Positions 35,282-42,066 are shown, counted from the stretch's first letter. The stretch: DNA of 54,346 nucleotides from DMER64 sp964542305 (GCA_964542305.1 CAZITX010000017.1:1-54346); one strand, 5' to 3'. Numbers and translations are program-made. Notes: a model not told the origin generated them from the sequence alone.

Positions 35282-36271
35282 ATGGAACCCATTATCCCTC
35301 CCGTATCAAAACATTTGCTGGAAGAAGAATTGACAAAAAACCGTCTGGTGAGGTATTCTTCCAGGGGTGAAAACAAATTGTACGATTTTAACGCACACGA
35401 AGCTCCCAATACCATGCGGGAAGTGGGCAGGTTGCGTGAAATCGCTTTCAGGGCGGCCGGCGGAGGTACAGGCAAAGCTATAGACATAGATGATTTTGAT
35501 GTAAATCCGGAAGCTCCTTACAGACAGCTTATTGTATGGGATCCAAAACGGAAGGAAATTTTGGGAGGCTACAGGTATATCCTTGGAGCCGGCATCCGTC
35601 CTGAACACCTGGCGACGTTCCCAATTTTCAGTTTTTCGGACAAATTTCTGGAGAATTTCCTGCCTTTTACCATTGAGTTGGGAAGGTCTTTTGTCCAGCC
35701 TAATTACCAAAATTCCAACGAGAACAGGTCCGGACTTTATGCGTTGGACAATTTATGGGACGGGCTGGGGGCCCTGATAGTGCGCCATCCCTGCATGAAG
35801 TATTTTTTCGGGAAAGTGACCATGTACCGTTCTTACAATCAACAGGCACGAAATTGCCTCTTGTTTTTTCTGAATAAATATTTTCCGGATCCCGACAACC
35901 TGGTTGCTGCTTTTGAACCGCTGGATTTCAATGCGGAAAACCCGTATTACAAAAATCTGTTCCGGGCCAATCAATACGACGAAGATTACAAGGCATTGGT
36001 GCAGGAAATAAGGTCTTACGGGGAACGGATCCCTCCGCTGATCAATTCCTATATGCGTATTTCACCCAATATGCGCGTTTTCGGAACAACGCTTAACAAA
36101 CATTTCGGGGATGTGGAAGAAACAGGGATATTGATAACAATTAAGGATATGTATCCGGACCGGGTGGGACGTCATATGAATTCCTTGAGGAATTTTGCTG
36201 AAAAAGTAATGTTGAAATGGTGGCACAGGGAAAGTACACCCGTGACTCCCTGTGATCAGAGCGGCGGATAA
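35282..36271 (+). CDS. GNAT-type N-acyltransferase, GlsB/'putative hemolysin'-like
   Basis: 329 residues from the ATG at 35282; the longer frame overlaps rpoN and its promoter. The sequence carries the pattern of Bacteroidota 'hemolysin' N-acyltransferases: GRLREIAFRAAGGGTGKAIDID, LIVWDPKRKEILGGYRY, FTIELGRSFVQP and ALDNLWDGLGALI. In Bacteroides thetaiotaomicron a homologue (GlsB) makes N-acyl-glycine for glycine lipids, usually beside an O-acyltransferase gene glsA. No glsA neighbour is seen here, so that gene would have to be elsewhere. The 3' end overlaps the SPOR gene by 16 bp. Confidence 0.75.
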   Translation: MEPIIPPVSKHLLEEELTKNRLVRYSSRGENKLYDFNAHEAPNTMREVGRLREIAFRAAGGGTGKAIDIDDFDVNPEAPYRQLIVWDPKRKEILGGYRYILGAGIRPEHLATFPIFSFSDKFLENFLPFTIELGRSFVQPNYQNSNENRSGLYALDNLWDGLGALIVRHPCMKYFFGKVTMYRSYNQQARNCLLFFLNKYFPDPDNLVAAFEPLDFNAENPYYKNLFRANQYDEDYKALVQEIRSYGERIPPLINSYMRISPNMRVFGTTLNKHFGDVEETGILITIKDMYPDRVGRHMNSLRNFAEKVMLKWWHRESTPVTPCDQSGG

Positions 36272-36735
36272 CGAATGATCTCCCTGGTTATGAAAGCCTG
36301 TGGATAGGTACGCCGGATCCGGTGCATGAACCTCACGGCCTCACTTTTTGTTCTGAAATCTCCTACGGTGACTTTGAAATAAGGATTTTCATAGATCCTG
36401 TATACTGCTATACCTGGATGCTTTGTTGAAAAATCTTCCACGATCTGTTCCGACTCGGCCCTTGCTGTCTGTTTGTTATCAAAAAAGATCCTTACACGAA
36501 AACCTTCCATTTTTCCCGGTGAAAGGCGGTTTTCGGCTACATCCCTGTTGACCAGGTATTCCACAGAATCAGACTGAATGATGACCATCCGGTTGCCATA
36601 CGGTCCGGGTTCCCGGAATTGGTCAAAGACATTGTAACTTAAAATAAGAGAATCCCGGTCCTGTGAAAAGCCGTTTACGACAGAAAGGCTGCTCAGAATC
36701 AATGATAAAACCAGGGGTGTGGCGATTTTTCTCAT
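36256..36735 (-). CDS. SPOR-domain periplasmic protein
   Basis: 159 residues with a signal peptide (ending NGFSQ). The C-terminal ~75 residues are a SPOR domain: GFRVRIFFDNKQTARAESEQ, PGIAVYRIYENPYFKVTVGDFRTKSEAVRFMHRI. SPOR domains bind denuded peptidoglycan, mostly at division sites. The start overlaps the LEA-like gene's stop with ATGA. Confidence 0.85.
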   Translation of the reverse strand: MRKIATPLVLSLILSSLSVVNGFSQDRDSLILSYNVFDQFREPGPYGNRMVIIQSDSVEYLVNRDVAENRLSPGKMEGFRVRIFFDNKQTARAESEQIVEDFSTKHPGIAVYRIYENPYFKVTVGDFRTKSEAVRFMHRIRRTYPQAFITREIIRYPPL

Positions 36736-37193
36736 AAGTCCAGGAGTTTTTTAGCCGGTATATTGTTAAAACGAAGTTTTCGTTTTATTCCTCCGGTTTT
36801 AAAAGTGGCGTCAAAGGTAAGTTTAATGTCATCCAGCAACGATTCGTCCAGATCGGTCAAGCCGGAAAAAAGAACAGACATATCGCTGATCTTCAATGAC
36901 ATGACTCCCTCGTTGGTAGATACGCTGCGGGGGGCAAAAACAAGCGTTGAGTCCATGTAAAACTCGGCAAGTTTCTTTTCTTTCATGTTCAGGGTGCCAT
37001 TCATTCCGGTGAGCTGCAGCCGTCCGCCCGTAGGGTTGTTCAGCGTGGCTTTGATCTTCATCCGAGCCGTGGAGAGACTGGTCATGTTGAATTGGCTGAT
37101 GGAGATGTTTTCCAGCGTAACTTCCCGGTAACGGGAACATCCTGAAAGAACGAAAACAACCAGTATACAGAGGATAACGCTTTTTCTGTTCAT
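36732..37193 (-). CDS. LEA14-like (late-embryogenesis type 2) lipoprotein
   Basis: 153 residues from ATG 37193; the longer frame covers the promoter. The signal ends VFVLSGC, a lipobox. The mature part is a single beta-rich domain with the LEA-type-2 pattern (VTLENISISQFNMTSLSTARMKIKATLNNPTGGRLQLTGMNGTL). Its function is not known. The -7 box ends 4 nt before the start, predicting a leaderless mRNA. It leads a two-gene unit with the SPOR gene, divergent from miaB. Confidence 0.7.
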   Translation of the reverse strand: MNRKSVILCILVVFVLSGCSRYREVTLENISISQFNMTSLSTARMKIKATLNNPTGGRLQLTGMNGTLNMKEKKLAEFYMDSTLVFAPRSVSTNEGVMSLKISDMSVLFSGLTDLDESLLDDIKLTFDATFKTGGIKRKLRFNNIPAKKLLDL

Positions 37194-37197
37194 GATG

Positions 37198-37205
37198 CAA
37201 AGGTA
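37198..37205 (-). promoter_or_regulatory. -7 promoter box (TACCTTTG) of the LEA-like gene
   Basis: Minus-strand TACCTTTG, then CATC, then the ATG at 37193. The spacing places the expected transcription start at the start codon. Confidence 0.6.
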
Positions 37206-37225
37206 TACATTTAGGGTGAATATGC

Positions 37226-37233
37226 TATATTTG
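37226..37233 (+). promoter_or_regulatory. -7 promoter box (TATATTTG) of miaB
   Basis: TATATTTG at 37226-37233, then TGCC, then the miaB ATG at 37238. Same 4-nt spacing as the divergent gene. Confidence 0.6.
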
Positions 37234-37237
37234 TGCC

Positions 37238-38632
37238 ATGATTCCATTTTTTATTGAAACCTACGGCTGCCAGATGAATGTGAGTGATTCAGAGGTGGTG
37301 GCCAGACTCCTGTCAGATAACGGTTACCGGCAATGCGAGCGCTTTGAGGAGGCCCGGATCATATTTGTGAATACGTGTTCAATACGGGACAATGCTGAAA
37401 AACGGGTTATGGGCAGGCTGGACCTTTTTGCACGTATGAAAAAGAAAGATCCCGGGTTGAAAGTGGGTGTCTTAGGCTGTATGGCTACCCGGTTAAAAGA
37501 AGAATTGCTGGCGCATCCGGCTGTAGATTTAGTAGTAGGGCCGGACAGTTACCGGCAGTTGCCCCGTATGCTGGGTTCTGCTGTGATGGCTCCTATAGAA
37601 GTGAAGCTCTCTCTGACCGAAACATATGCAGACATAAAACCGTTCCGGGGTGTATCTCATGGAATTTCTTCTTTTGTGACGATTATGAGAGGATGCAACA
37701 ATATGTGTGCCTATTGCATCGTGCCCTACGTAAGGGGGCGTGAAAGGAGCCGTGATCCCTTTTCCATTGAAGAAGAGGTAAGAGACCTTTTTGTTGCGGG
37801 ATTCCGTGAAGTGACCTTGCTGGGACAGAATGTCAACTCTTATGGTTGGAAACAGGGCAGTAGTACGAACCAGGGGGTTTTTACTTCTGATCAGGATGAC
37901 AAACCTGACTTCGGGACATCTGAAGACGCACAGGTATCGGTAACTTTTGCCCGGTTGTTGGAAAGGGTGGCTGCTATATCACCGTTGTTACGTATTCGGT
38001 ATACTACTTCACATCCCAAGGACATGCAAGACGATGTATTGTATGCCATGGCTGCGCATCCCAATATCTGCAAACACATTCATCTTCCGGTGCAGAGCGG
38101 AAGCAACAACGTGTTGAAAAAAATGAACCGGGGCTATACCCGGGAAGAATACCTGGACAGAATCGCAGCCATACACCGCATTTTACCGGGATGTACCATT
38201 TCTTCTGACATGATCAGCGGATTTTGCTCGGAAACAGAGGAAGATCATGCGCAAACCCTGTCTTTGATGGAAGAGGTCCGTTTTGATCAGGCCTTTATGT
38301 TTCATTATTCCCAAAGACCCAATACACTGGCGGCCAGGCATTACCCGGATGATGTTCCTGAAAATGTGAAAATCAGGCGATTGAACGAAATCATCGCTTT
38401 ACAAAACCGTTTGTCACTGGAAAGCAACCTGGCCGATGTGGGAAAAGTGTTTGAAGTGTTGGTTGAAGGGGTCTCCAAACGTTCCGAAGAATTTTTCTTC
38501 GGGCGAACAGGAACCAACAAAGTATGTGTTTTTCCCAAGGAGGACAGCCGGGTGGGGGATTACGTAAGGATTCGCGTTCTGTCATGTACAGCAGCAACGC
38601 TAAAAGGTAAAATCGTTTCAGAAATCAAATAA
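37238..38632 (+). CDS. miaB: tRNA-2-methylthio-N6-dimethylallyladenosine synthase
   Basis: 464 residues. The UPF0004 domain holds the second-cluster cysteines (ETYGCQMNVSDSE, VNTCSIRDNA, GVLGCMA); the radical SAM cluster is RGCNNMCAYCIVP; a TRAM domain closes the protein. It methylthiolates A37 of tRNAs reading UNN codons. A low-complexity insertion (about GSSTNQGVFTSDQDDKP…) follows LLGQNVNSYGWKQ near residue 208, where the family normally has only a few residues. Confidence 0.95.
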   Translation: MIPFFIETYGCQMNVSDSEVVARLLSDNGYRQCERFEEARIIFVNTCSIRDNAEKRVMGRLDLFARMKKKDPGLKVGVLGCMATRLKEELLAHPAVDLVVGPDSYRQLPRMLGSAVMAPIEVKLSLTETYADIKPFRGVSHGISSFVTIMRGCNNMCAYCIVPYVRGRERSRDPFSIEEEVRDLFVAGFREVTLLGQNVNSYGWKQGSSTNQGVFTSDQDDKPDFGTSEDAQVSVTFARLLERVAAISPLLRIRYTTSHPKDMQDDVLYAMAAHPNICKHIHLPVQSGSNNVLKKMNRGYTREEYLDRIAAIHRILPGCTISSDMISGFCSETEEDHAQTLSLMEEVRFDQAFMFHYSQRPNTLAARHYPDDVPENVKIRRLNEIIALQNRLSLESNLADVGKVFEVLVEGVSKRSEEFFFGRTGTNKVCVFPKEDSRVGDYVRIRVLSCTAATLKGKIVSEIK

Positions 38633-38640
38633 ACAAGTGA

Positions 38641-38667
38641 CATGAAATCATGCACCTGCAGTCACCC
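38641..38667 (+). repeat. 27-bp direct repeat, copy 1
   Basis: Perfect 27-base match to 38708-38734. It begins CATGAAATCATG (a short palindrome) and contains CTGCAG. The unit begins 8 bases after the miaB stop. Confidence 0.85.
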
Positions 38668-38740
38668 TCAAAAAGTGCAACCATTACAGAACCTTATTGA
38701 TTATTGGCATGAAATCATGCACCTGCAGTCACCCCTATGA
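38642..38740 (+). CDS. Possible 32-residue small ORF with Cys/His motif
   Basis: An ATG inside repeat copy 1 opens a 32-codon frame beginning MKSCTCSHP and ending HEIMHLQSPL, with TGA at 38738. The second repeat copy is read in another frame within it, and itself opens MKSCTCSHPYEQNS from its own ATG. The CxCxH cluster could bind a metal, but there is no ribosome site or conservation evidence. It may equally be a by-product of a repeat that acts as DNA or RNA. It lies between miaB and the OsmC-family gene. Confidence 0.2.
   Translation: MKSCTCSHPQKVQPLQNLIDYWHEIMHLQSPL
38708..38734 (+). repeat. 27-bp direct repeat, copy 2
   Basis: Identical to 38641-38667; the copies are 67 bp apart start to start, with a 40-bp spacer. 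It lies 35 bp upstream of the OsmC-family ATG, within the region expected to hold its promoter or leader. In this copy the preceding G extends the palindrome to GCATG-AAAT-CATGC. Confidence 0.85.
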
Positions 38741-38769
38741 GCAAAACAGTTAAAGAAAACCAATAAATT

Positions 38770-39177
38770 ATGACAAAAATTAAAACTACCTATCTTGGGG
38801 ATCTTCATGTTGAGGCCATTCATCTTGATTCCGGGTCCCGTATTGAAACAGACGCTCCCGTTGATAATCAGGGAAAAGGAGAACTTTTTTCACCAACAGA
38901 CCTTTTTGCTACTTCTCTGGCTTCCTGTATGATCACCATAATGGGCATATCTGCCCGGGATCACGGATTTGCCCTGGAAGGAGCATGGGCAGAAGTTGAA
39001 AAGGTAATGGCTGCTTCACCCCGCCGGGTAGCTGAAATTATTATAGACATGTACTTCCCGGACGGGAGCACATACGGTGACCGTGAAAGAAGGATCATTG
39101 AAGCTGCCGCCAAGGCCTGTCCTGTATCCAATTCGCTTCATCCGGAAGTCAAAAAAACACTCCGGTTTCATTACTAA
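38770..39177 (+). CDS. OsmC-family protein
   Basis: 135 residues, full length for the small OsmC/YhfA group. Features are DLFATSLASCMITIMGISA with the N-terminal redox Cys and AAKACPVSNSLHPEV with the second Cys, the pair used for peroxide reduction in OsmC/Ohr proteins. Whether it reduces organic peroxides cannot be decided here. The two 27-bp repeats lie in its upstream region; tRNA-Leu follows. Confidence 0.88.
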   Translation: MTKIKTTYLGDLHVEAIHLDSGSRIETDAPVDNQGKGELFSPTDLFATSLASCMITIMGISARDHGFALEGAWAEVEKVMAASPRRVAEIIIDMYFPDGSTYGDRERRIIEAAAKACPVSNSLHPEVKKTLRFHY

Positions 39178-39188
39178 AAAAAAATAAC

Positions 39189-39196
39189 TACATTTG
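39189..39196 (+). promoter_or_regulatory. -7 promoter box (TACATTTG) of tRNA-Leu
   Basis: TACATTTG lies 21 bases upstream of the mature tRNA start. No perfect -33 TTTG is seen at the canonical distance. Confidence 0.5.
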
Positions 39197-39217
39197 TTGC
39201 CCCGTTTACCAAAAGTT

Positions 39218-39301
39218 GCCCGGATGGCGGAATCGGTAGACGCGCTGGTCTCAAACACCAGTGGCCGCAAGGCTGTGCCGGTTCGACCCCGGCTCCGGGT
39301 A
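39218..39301 (+). tRNA. tRNA-Leu (anticodon CAA), integration target
   Basis: 84-nt class II tRNA. Acceptor GCCCGGA pairs with TCCGGGT (first pair G-U), discriminator A, anticodon stem CTGGT/ACCAG around CTCAAAC with anticodon CAA, a long variable arm (TGGCCGCAAGGCTG region), and T-loop TTCGACC. Its last 12 bases plus one are duplicated at 44432-44444 because an integrative element entered here; the tRNA itself stays intact. Confidence 0.95.
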
Positions 39302-39302
39302 C
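39290..39302 (+). repeat. att core repeat, tRNA side
   Basis: CGGCTCCGGGTAC, the 3' end of tRNA-Leu plus one base, identical to 44432-44444. A direct repeat of a tRNA 3' end flanking a tyrosine integrase gene is the hallmark of site-specific integration. Confidence 0.85.
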
Positions 39303-39346
39303 AAGAAAGCCCTCTTAATCGCTTGATTTTGAGGGCTCTTGTTTTT
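39302..39346 (+). terminator. Element-borne terminator directly after tRNA-Leu
   Basis: AGCCCTC (39308-39314) pairs with GAGGGCT (39331-39337), extended by CAAG/CTTG across a 2-base bulge, and is followed by a TTTTT run at 39342-39346. It starts at the first base inside the element and so would end tRNA-Leu transcription in place of the displaced native hairpin at 44451-44490. Confidence 0.6.
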
Positions 39347-39351
39347 CTCAA

Positions 39352-39372
39352 GGTGTACTAAAAGTGTACTAT
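39352..39372 (+). repeat. Left-end 21-bp repeat (candidate integrase arm site)
   Basis: Two tandem GTGTACTA words (GGTGTACTA, AA, AGTGTACTAT) 50 bases inside the left att core. The same 21-bp block with one mismatch occurs at 44298-44318 in the same orientation. Tyrosine integrases of this type bind short arm-type direct repeats near both ends. Confidence 0.7.
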
Positions 39373-39421
39373 CTAACAAAAAGAGTGTTTTTTTTTGATT
39401 TTTACCGCCGGTTTTGGTGCT

Positions 39422-39778
39422 TTAATCTGTAAATACCACACAAAAGATCTCTACCCCAAAAGCAGCACAGAGCTCCAGGTATAAGCTCTCATCTACCTTG
39501 CCGGCTTTTAGGGCTTGCATTATTATCTCCCTCATTGTTTCTGTAAGCTTGTAAGGGCTCTCTCCCTCTGGTTCCTTGAATAAATCTTCATAACGCTGCC
39601 GGCAATCCCTTAGACTATCAAATATAACCATTGGACTATGCAAGCCACATCTCAGAGCTTCTTTGTCTGCCTCTGTAAACCGCCCCTCTTTCAATATCTT
39701 TAGCAAGAGCAACTTGCTTTCTCTGGTTAGCGGCTCGCCCCCTGGGTTCCTGTACTGCTTTTGTTTTGTTTCTTTCAT
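39422..39778 (-). CDS. Unrecognised 118-residue protein of the element
   Basis: I do not recognise this protein. It starts with a polar region (KQKQYRNPGGEPLTRESKLLLLKILKEGRFTEADKEAL) and is predicted mostly helical, with an acidic centre (KEPEGESPYKLTETMREII) and a hydrophobic C-terminus (GVEIFCVVFTD). It is the last gene of the rep-containing transcription unit, 4 bp after the GNPNGRP-motif gene. The close spacing suggests that the two small proteins work together. Confidence 0.6.
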   Translation of the reverse strand: MKETKQKQYRNPGGEPLTRESKLLLLKILKEGRFTEADKEALRCGLHSPMVIFDSLRDCRQRYEDLFKEPEGESPYKLTETMREIIMQALKAGKVDESLYLELCAAFGVEIFCVVFTD

Positions 39779-39782
39779 TGCT

Positions 39783-40082
39783 TTACTTTTTTACATCATT
39801 ACTTGTAATCTGGTTTATGATCATCTCAAGCTCTGCATCTGTGAGCCGCTGCAAGTCCAGCACAGCCTCTGTGCTTTGCATCTTTGGAATACAGAAAGCC
39901 AAAAGCCGCTCAATTAGCTGCCACCTATCTTTGGGGCTTAGCTTTTTAAGATCTTGCTCCAGCTCTTGCCGGTTGTTATCTATTAGCATCTGCACCCACG
40001 TTTTGAGCTCTGTTGTAATCTTATTTGGGCTGCCCTTAGGTCTGCCATTAGGGTTGCCGGTTTTGCCTTTGGGTTGTGCCAT
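39783..40082 (-). CDS. Small GNPNGRP-motif protein (DUF5681-like; possibly terminase-small-subunit-like)
   Basis: 99 residues from ATG 40082 (an alternative start lies two codons upstream). The N-terminus KGKTGNPNGRPKGSPNK is a basic Gly/Pro/Arg-rich motif like an extended AT-hook and is often seen in small phage-linked proteins annotated DUF5681, near packaging genes. The rest is helical with a Leu-rich part and an acidic end. DNA binding is likely from the motif. A link to DNA packaging, as in phage satellites that carry their own small terminase, is only a hypothesis. Confidence 0.55.
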   Translation of the reverse strand: MAQPKGKTGNPNGRPKGSPNKITTELKTWVQMLIDNNRQELEQDLKKLSPKDRWQLIERLLAFCIPKMQSTEAVLDLQRLTDAELEMIINQITSNDVKK

Positions 40083-40120
40083 ATTCAAAGTATTTTAATG
40101 TTATTTTCATTGGCTCTGTG

Positions 40121-41062
40121 CTATCTACAGCACCGCTTTACTTGCTCTACCTTGCCGGTTAGCTCTTGTATAATTGTGTTATCTGTCAAGATCCCTGGAG
40201 CCTCAACTTTTGTAGCACCAAGGGCTGCCTCTCTCAGATCATACTTTTGCTTGGCTGTGAGTGTGCCGGCTCTCTGTGCCTCATTTAGCTGCTCAAGGAA
40301 AGCACCCACGCCGCCAACGTGCTCAACAAGGGCAACAAGCCCCATTCTGTAAAGATCCTTTTTAGTAGTCATTGCTTGAAAATTTATTGTTACATCATTG
40401 ATCTTTTTGATAGCCTCATAAGCCTTGCACCACCTGCTCACAGCATCCCAATAAAACCGCTCATTGTACAGGCTCGCCGCTGTTACCTCGCTGGAAGAGA
40501 AAGCCTTTGCCACACTATGCTTGTACCTAATCTCATACCTTAAGACGTTCTTTCCTTGGTAAAGCTCTGGAATGGCACAACGCTTTTGCCGCTGCTCTTT
40601 TACTTTATCATAAAAAACAAGCTGCCCGGTTGTTATCTGGTAATATAGCCCGGTAGGCTGGGGCAGTCGCTTTGCTCTGCCAAACTCCCCCAAATGATTA
40701 AAGTAAACCTCAACCGGGTATTTTAATAGGAAATTTTGCCCCACATCCAGCCGGGTAACAGCTGCCCTGTCCATTGGTAAATGCAAGGTATCTGCAAGGC
40801 ACTCCAGAGCTCGCTGGGTTGTTAGCCTGTCAAGTGTCTGGAAATTATCCCCCAACGCCCACTTGCAGAGTGAGCCTTTGCCCACATACACACTTTCCTT
40901 TGATGCAACCACTTTCAAACCGCCCAGGGTTCCAAATATCTTATACTCTCCCAAACTATTCTGCTGCTCTGTCAGGAATTGAAAATACTTGCTTGTTTCC
41001 CCTAAAAAGTCGGTTTTTGGGGCATCATATCTGCTTAATCTTAAATCTACACTATCTATCAT
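40121..41062 (-). CDS. Filamentous-phage-type replication initiator (gene II/X, RstA/CRI-like)
   Basis: 313 residues beginning IDSVDLRLSRYD. The arrangement fits the Phage_CRI/RstA type of rolling-circle initiators: SLCKWALGDNFQTL, then VTRLDVGQNFLLKYPVEVYFNHLGEFGR, then GLYYQITTGQLVFYDKVKEQ and VLRYEIRYKHSVAKAF, matching the family order 'R-D-…-YG…L-x-x-YDK…LR-x-E-x-R'. YDK and the late Tyr residues could be catalytic. Such proteins nick the plus origin of ssDNA phages. In the element it would drive replication after excision. A 17-bp palindrome sits 3 bases before its start codon. Confidence 0.65.
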   Translation of the reverse strand: MIDSVDLRLSRYDAPKTDFLGETSKYFQFLTEQQNSLGEYKIFGTLGGLKVVASKESVYVGKGSLCKWALGDNFQTLDRLTTQRALECLADTLHLPMDRAAVTRLDVGQNFLLKYPVEVYFNHLGEFGRAKRLPQPTGLYYQITTGQLVFYDKVKEQRQKRCAIPELYQGKNVLRYEIRYKHSVAKAFSSSEVTAASLYNERFYWDAVSRWCKAYEAIKKINDVTINFQAMTTKKDLYRMGLVALVEHVGGVGAFLEQLNEAQRAGTLTAKQKYDLREAALGATKVEAPGILTDNTIIQELTGKVEQVKRCCR

Positions 41063-41064
41063 TT

Positions 41065-41081
41065 ATTACTGATTTAGTAAT
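41065..41081. promoter_or_regulatory. 17-bp palindrome at the rep start (candidate operator)
   Basis: ATTACTGATTTAGTAAT, arms ATTACT/AGTAAT. The reverse complement recurs with one change at 41839-41855 within the first codons of the HTH gene. Two copies at the two gene starts suggest a binding site for the element's own HTH protein. Confidence 0.4.
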
Positions 41082-41127
41082 GAAATATGTATTAATAAGG
41101 AAAGTGTGTAAATAGGCATCTTTTTCA

Positions 41128-41592
41128 TCACTTGCCGCCCTCTTCTGCTGGCTCTCTCTCGCCGGTTGCTGCTGCCCTGAGTGCTTGCACCTCTTCTGCC
41201 AGCTCTCCCTCTGCAAACAGGTTGTAAAGCTGCATCTGGTTGCATCTCTGCCCCCTGGCAACAAAGAGCTCAAGGGTGCAAAATTTTTGATCGTGCTCAA
41301 TTAATATGCAGTCTTGAGTGCTTGCAATATCCCCAAAGGCATAAGGTCTGGTAATATCTGGCACAAATAGGCTTGATATGTTTTTTGTTTTGGTCAGGCA
41401 TTTTGTTGCTTTCCTCTTTACATCGCCGGCAAATCTCTCTGGCAGATCTCCAAAGTACACAAAGAGCTCATTTTTTTTATTTCTCAATGCCTCAAGCTCC
41501 GGGTAACTCTTTGTTGAGGCTACACAATCACGCCTCATTATGCTTGTACAATCTGGCAAATGCTTAAACAGGTAATAATCTGTCAGGATCAT
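41128..41592 (-). CDS. Unrecognised 154-residue protein of the element
   Basis: Starts at ATG 41592, chosen because of the ATGA overlap with the HTH gene and the GGGGGTGGG run just before it; a longer out-of-need frame exists upstream inside the HTH gene. The N-terminal half is mixed (MILTDYYLFKHLPDCTSIMRRDCVAS) and contains FVYFGDLPERFAGDVKRKATKC. The C-terminus is Ala/Glu-rich and polar (AEEVQALRAAATGEREPAEEGG). No family recognised. Translation is coupled to the HTH gene, and rep follows after 65 bp, so it may act in regulation or replication of the element. Confidence 0.6.
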   Translation of the reverse strand: MILTDYYLFKHLPDCTSIMRRDCVASTKSYPELEALRNKKNELFVYFGDLPERFAGDVKRKATKCLTKTKNISSLFVPDITRPYAFGDIASTQDCILIEHDQKFCTLELFVARGQRCNQMQLYNLFAEGELAEEVQALRAAATGEREPAEEGGK

Positions 41593-41879
41593 AGCCCACC
41601 CCCTTTTTGGCAATAATTCTGGGCTTTTTGAGCTATCTCTGCCCCGGTTGCCACTCGGTTGCTCTGTAGCCATTGCTCAAGCTCTGCCCGGTTGAAATAG
41701 CACATTTTACCACCGGGTTTGTAGTGAGGCACTTTTTGATCTGCTGTTAATTTGTACAGATAGCTCATACTTACACCCATATACTTTGCCGCCTCGCTGC
41801 TGGTTAGCACACTCTTGCAGCTCACGTTGCATTCATTTATTACTAAATCGGTAATTTCTTTTATTTCCTCTTTTGTCAT
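41589..41879 (-). CDS. HTH (MerR/excisionase-type) DNA-binding protein
   Basis: 96 residues. The central part LTSSEAAKYMGVSMSYLYKLTADQKVPHYKPGGKMCYFNRAELEQWLQ is the winged helix-turn-helix 'HTH_17' of excisionase/AlpA-like proteins found beside tyrosine integrases in Bacteroidota elements. It probably acts as the recombination directionality factor or as a regulator of the rep unit. It opens the second transcription unit of the element. Confidence 0.8.
   Translation of the reverse strand: MTKEEIKEITDLVINECNVSCKSVLTSSEAAKYMGVSMSYLYKLTADQKVPHYKPGGKMCYFNRAELEQWLQSNRVATGAEIAQKAQNYCQKGGGL
41839..41855. promoter_or_regulatory. Second copy of the 17-bp palindrome, inside the HTH gene start
   Basis: ATTACTAAATCGGTAAT; its reverse complement matches 41065-41081 except one base, and both are followed on the minus strand by AGTAATAAATGA. 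It could be an operator or arm site; alternatively coding sequence by chance. Confidence 0.3.
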
Positions 41880-42010
41880 AGTTTTAATAAAAAAAGTTAA
41901 TACTATGGGTGTGCACTACCCCTTTGGATTATCCAAGGGCAAATATCTTAACTATGTGAGAGCATTACTATTGTGGTTTGTTGAGGTGCTTGTTGAGGTT
42001 AATGCAACAA

Positions 42011-42045
42011 CAAAAAACAGCCCCCGGGTTTCTCTTGAGGGCTGT
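42011..42045 (-). terminator. Terminator between the two transcription units of the element
   Basis: On the minus strand ACAGCCC (42045-42039) pairs with GGGCTGT (42023-42017), followed by TTTTTT and G. It lies 22 bases after the stop of the 307-aa gene and separates integrase/307-aa transcription from the HTH-rep unit. Confidence 0.7.
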
Positions 42046-42066
42046 GTGTACAAAGTGTTTGTATGC

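Noticed and set aside
38641..38734. The two 27-bp repeats as a minimal CRISPR array
   Set aside because: Only two copies, no cas gene in the window, and the repeats open the same small frame; a duplicated regulatory or coding unit fits better.
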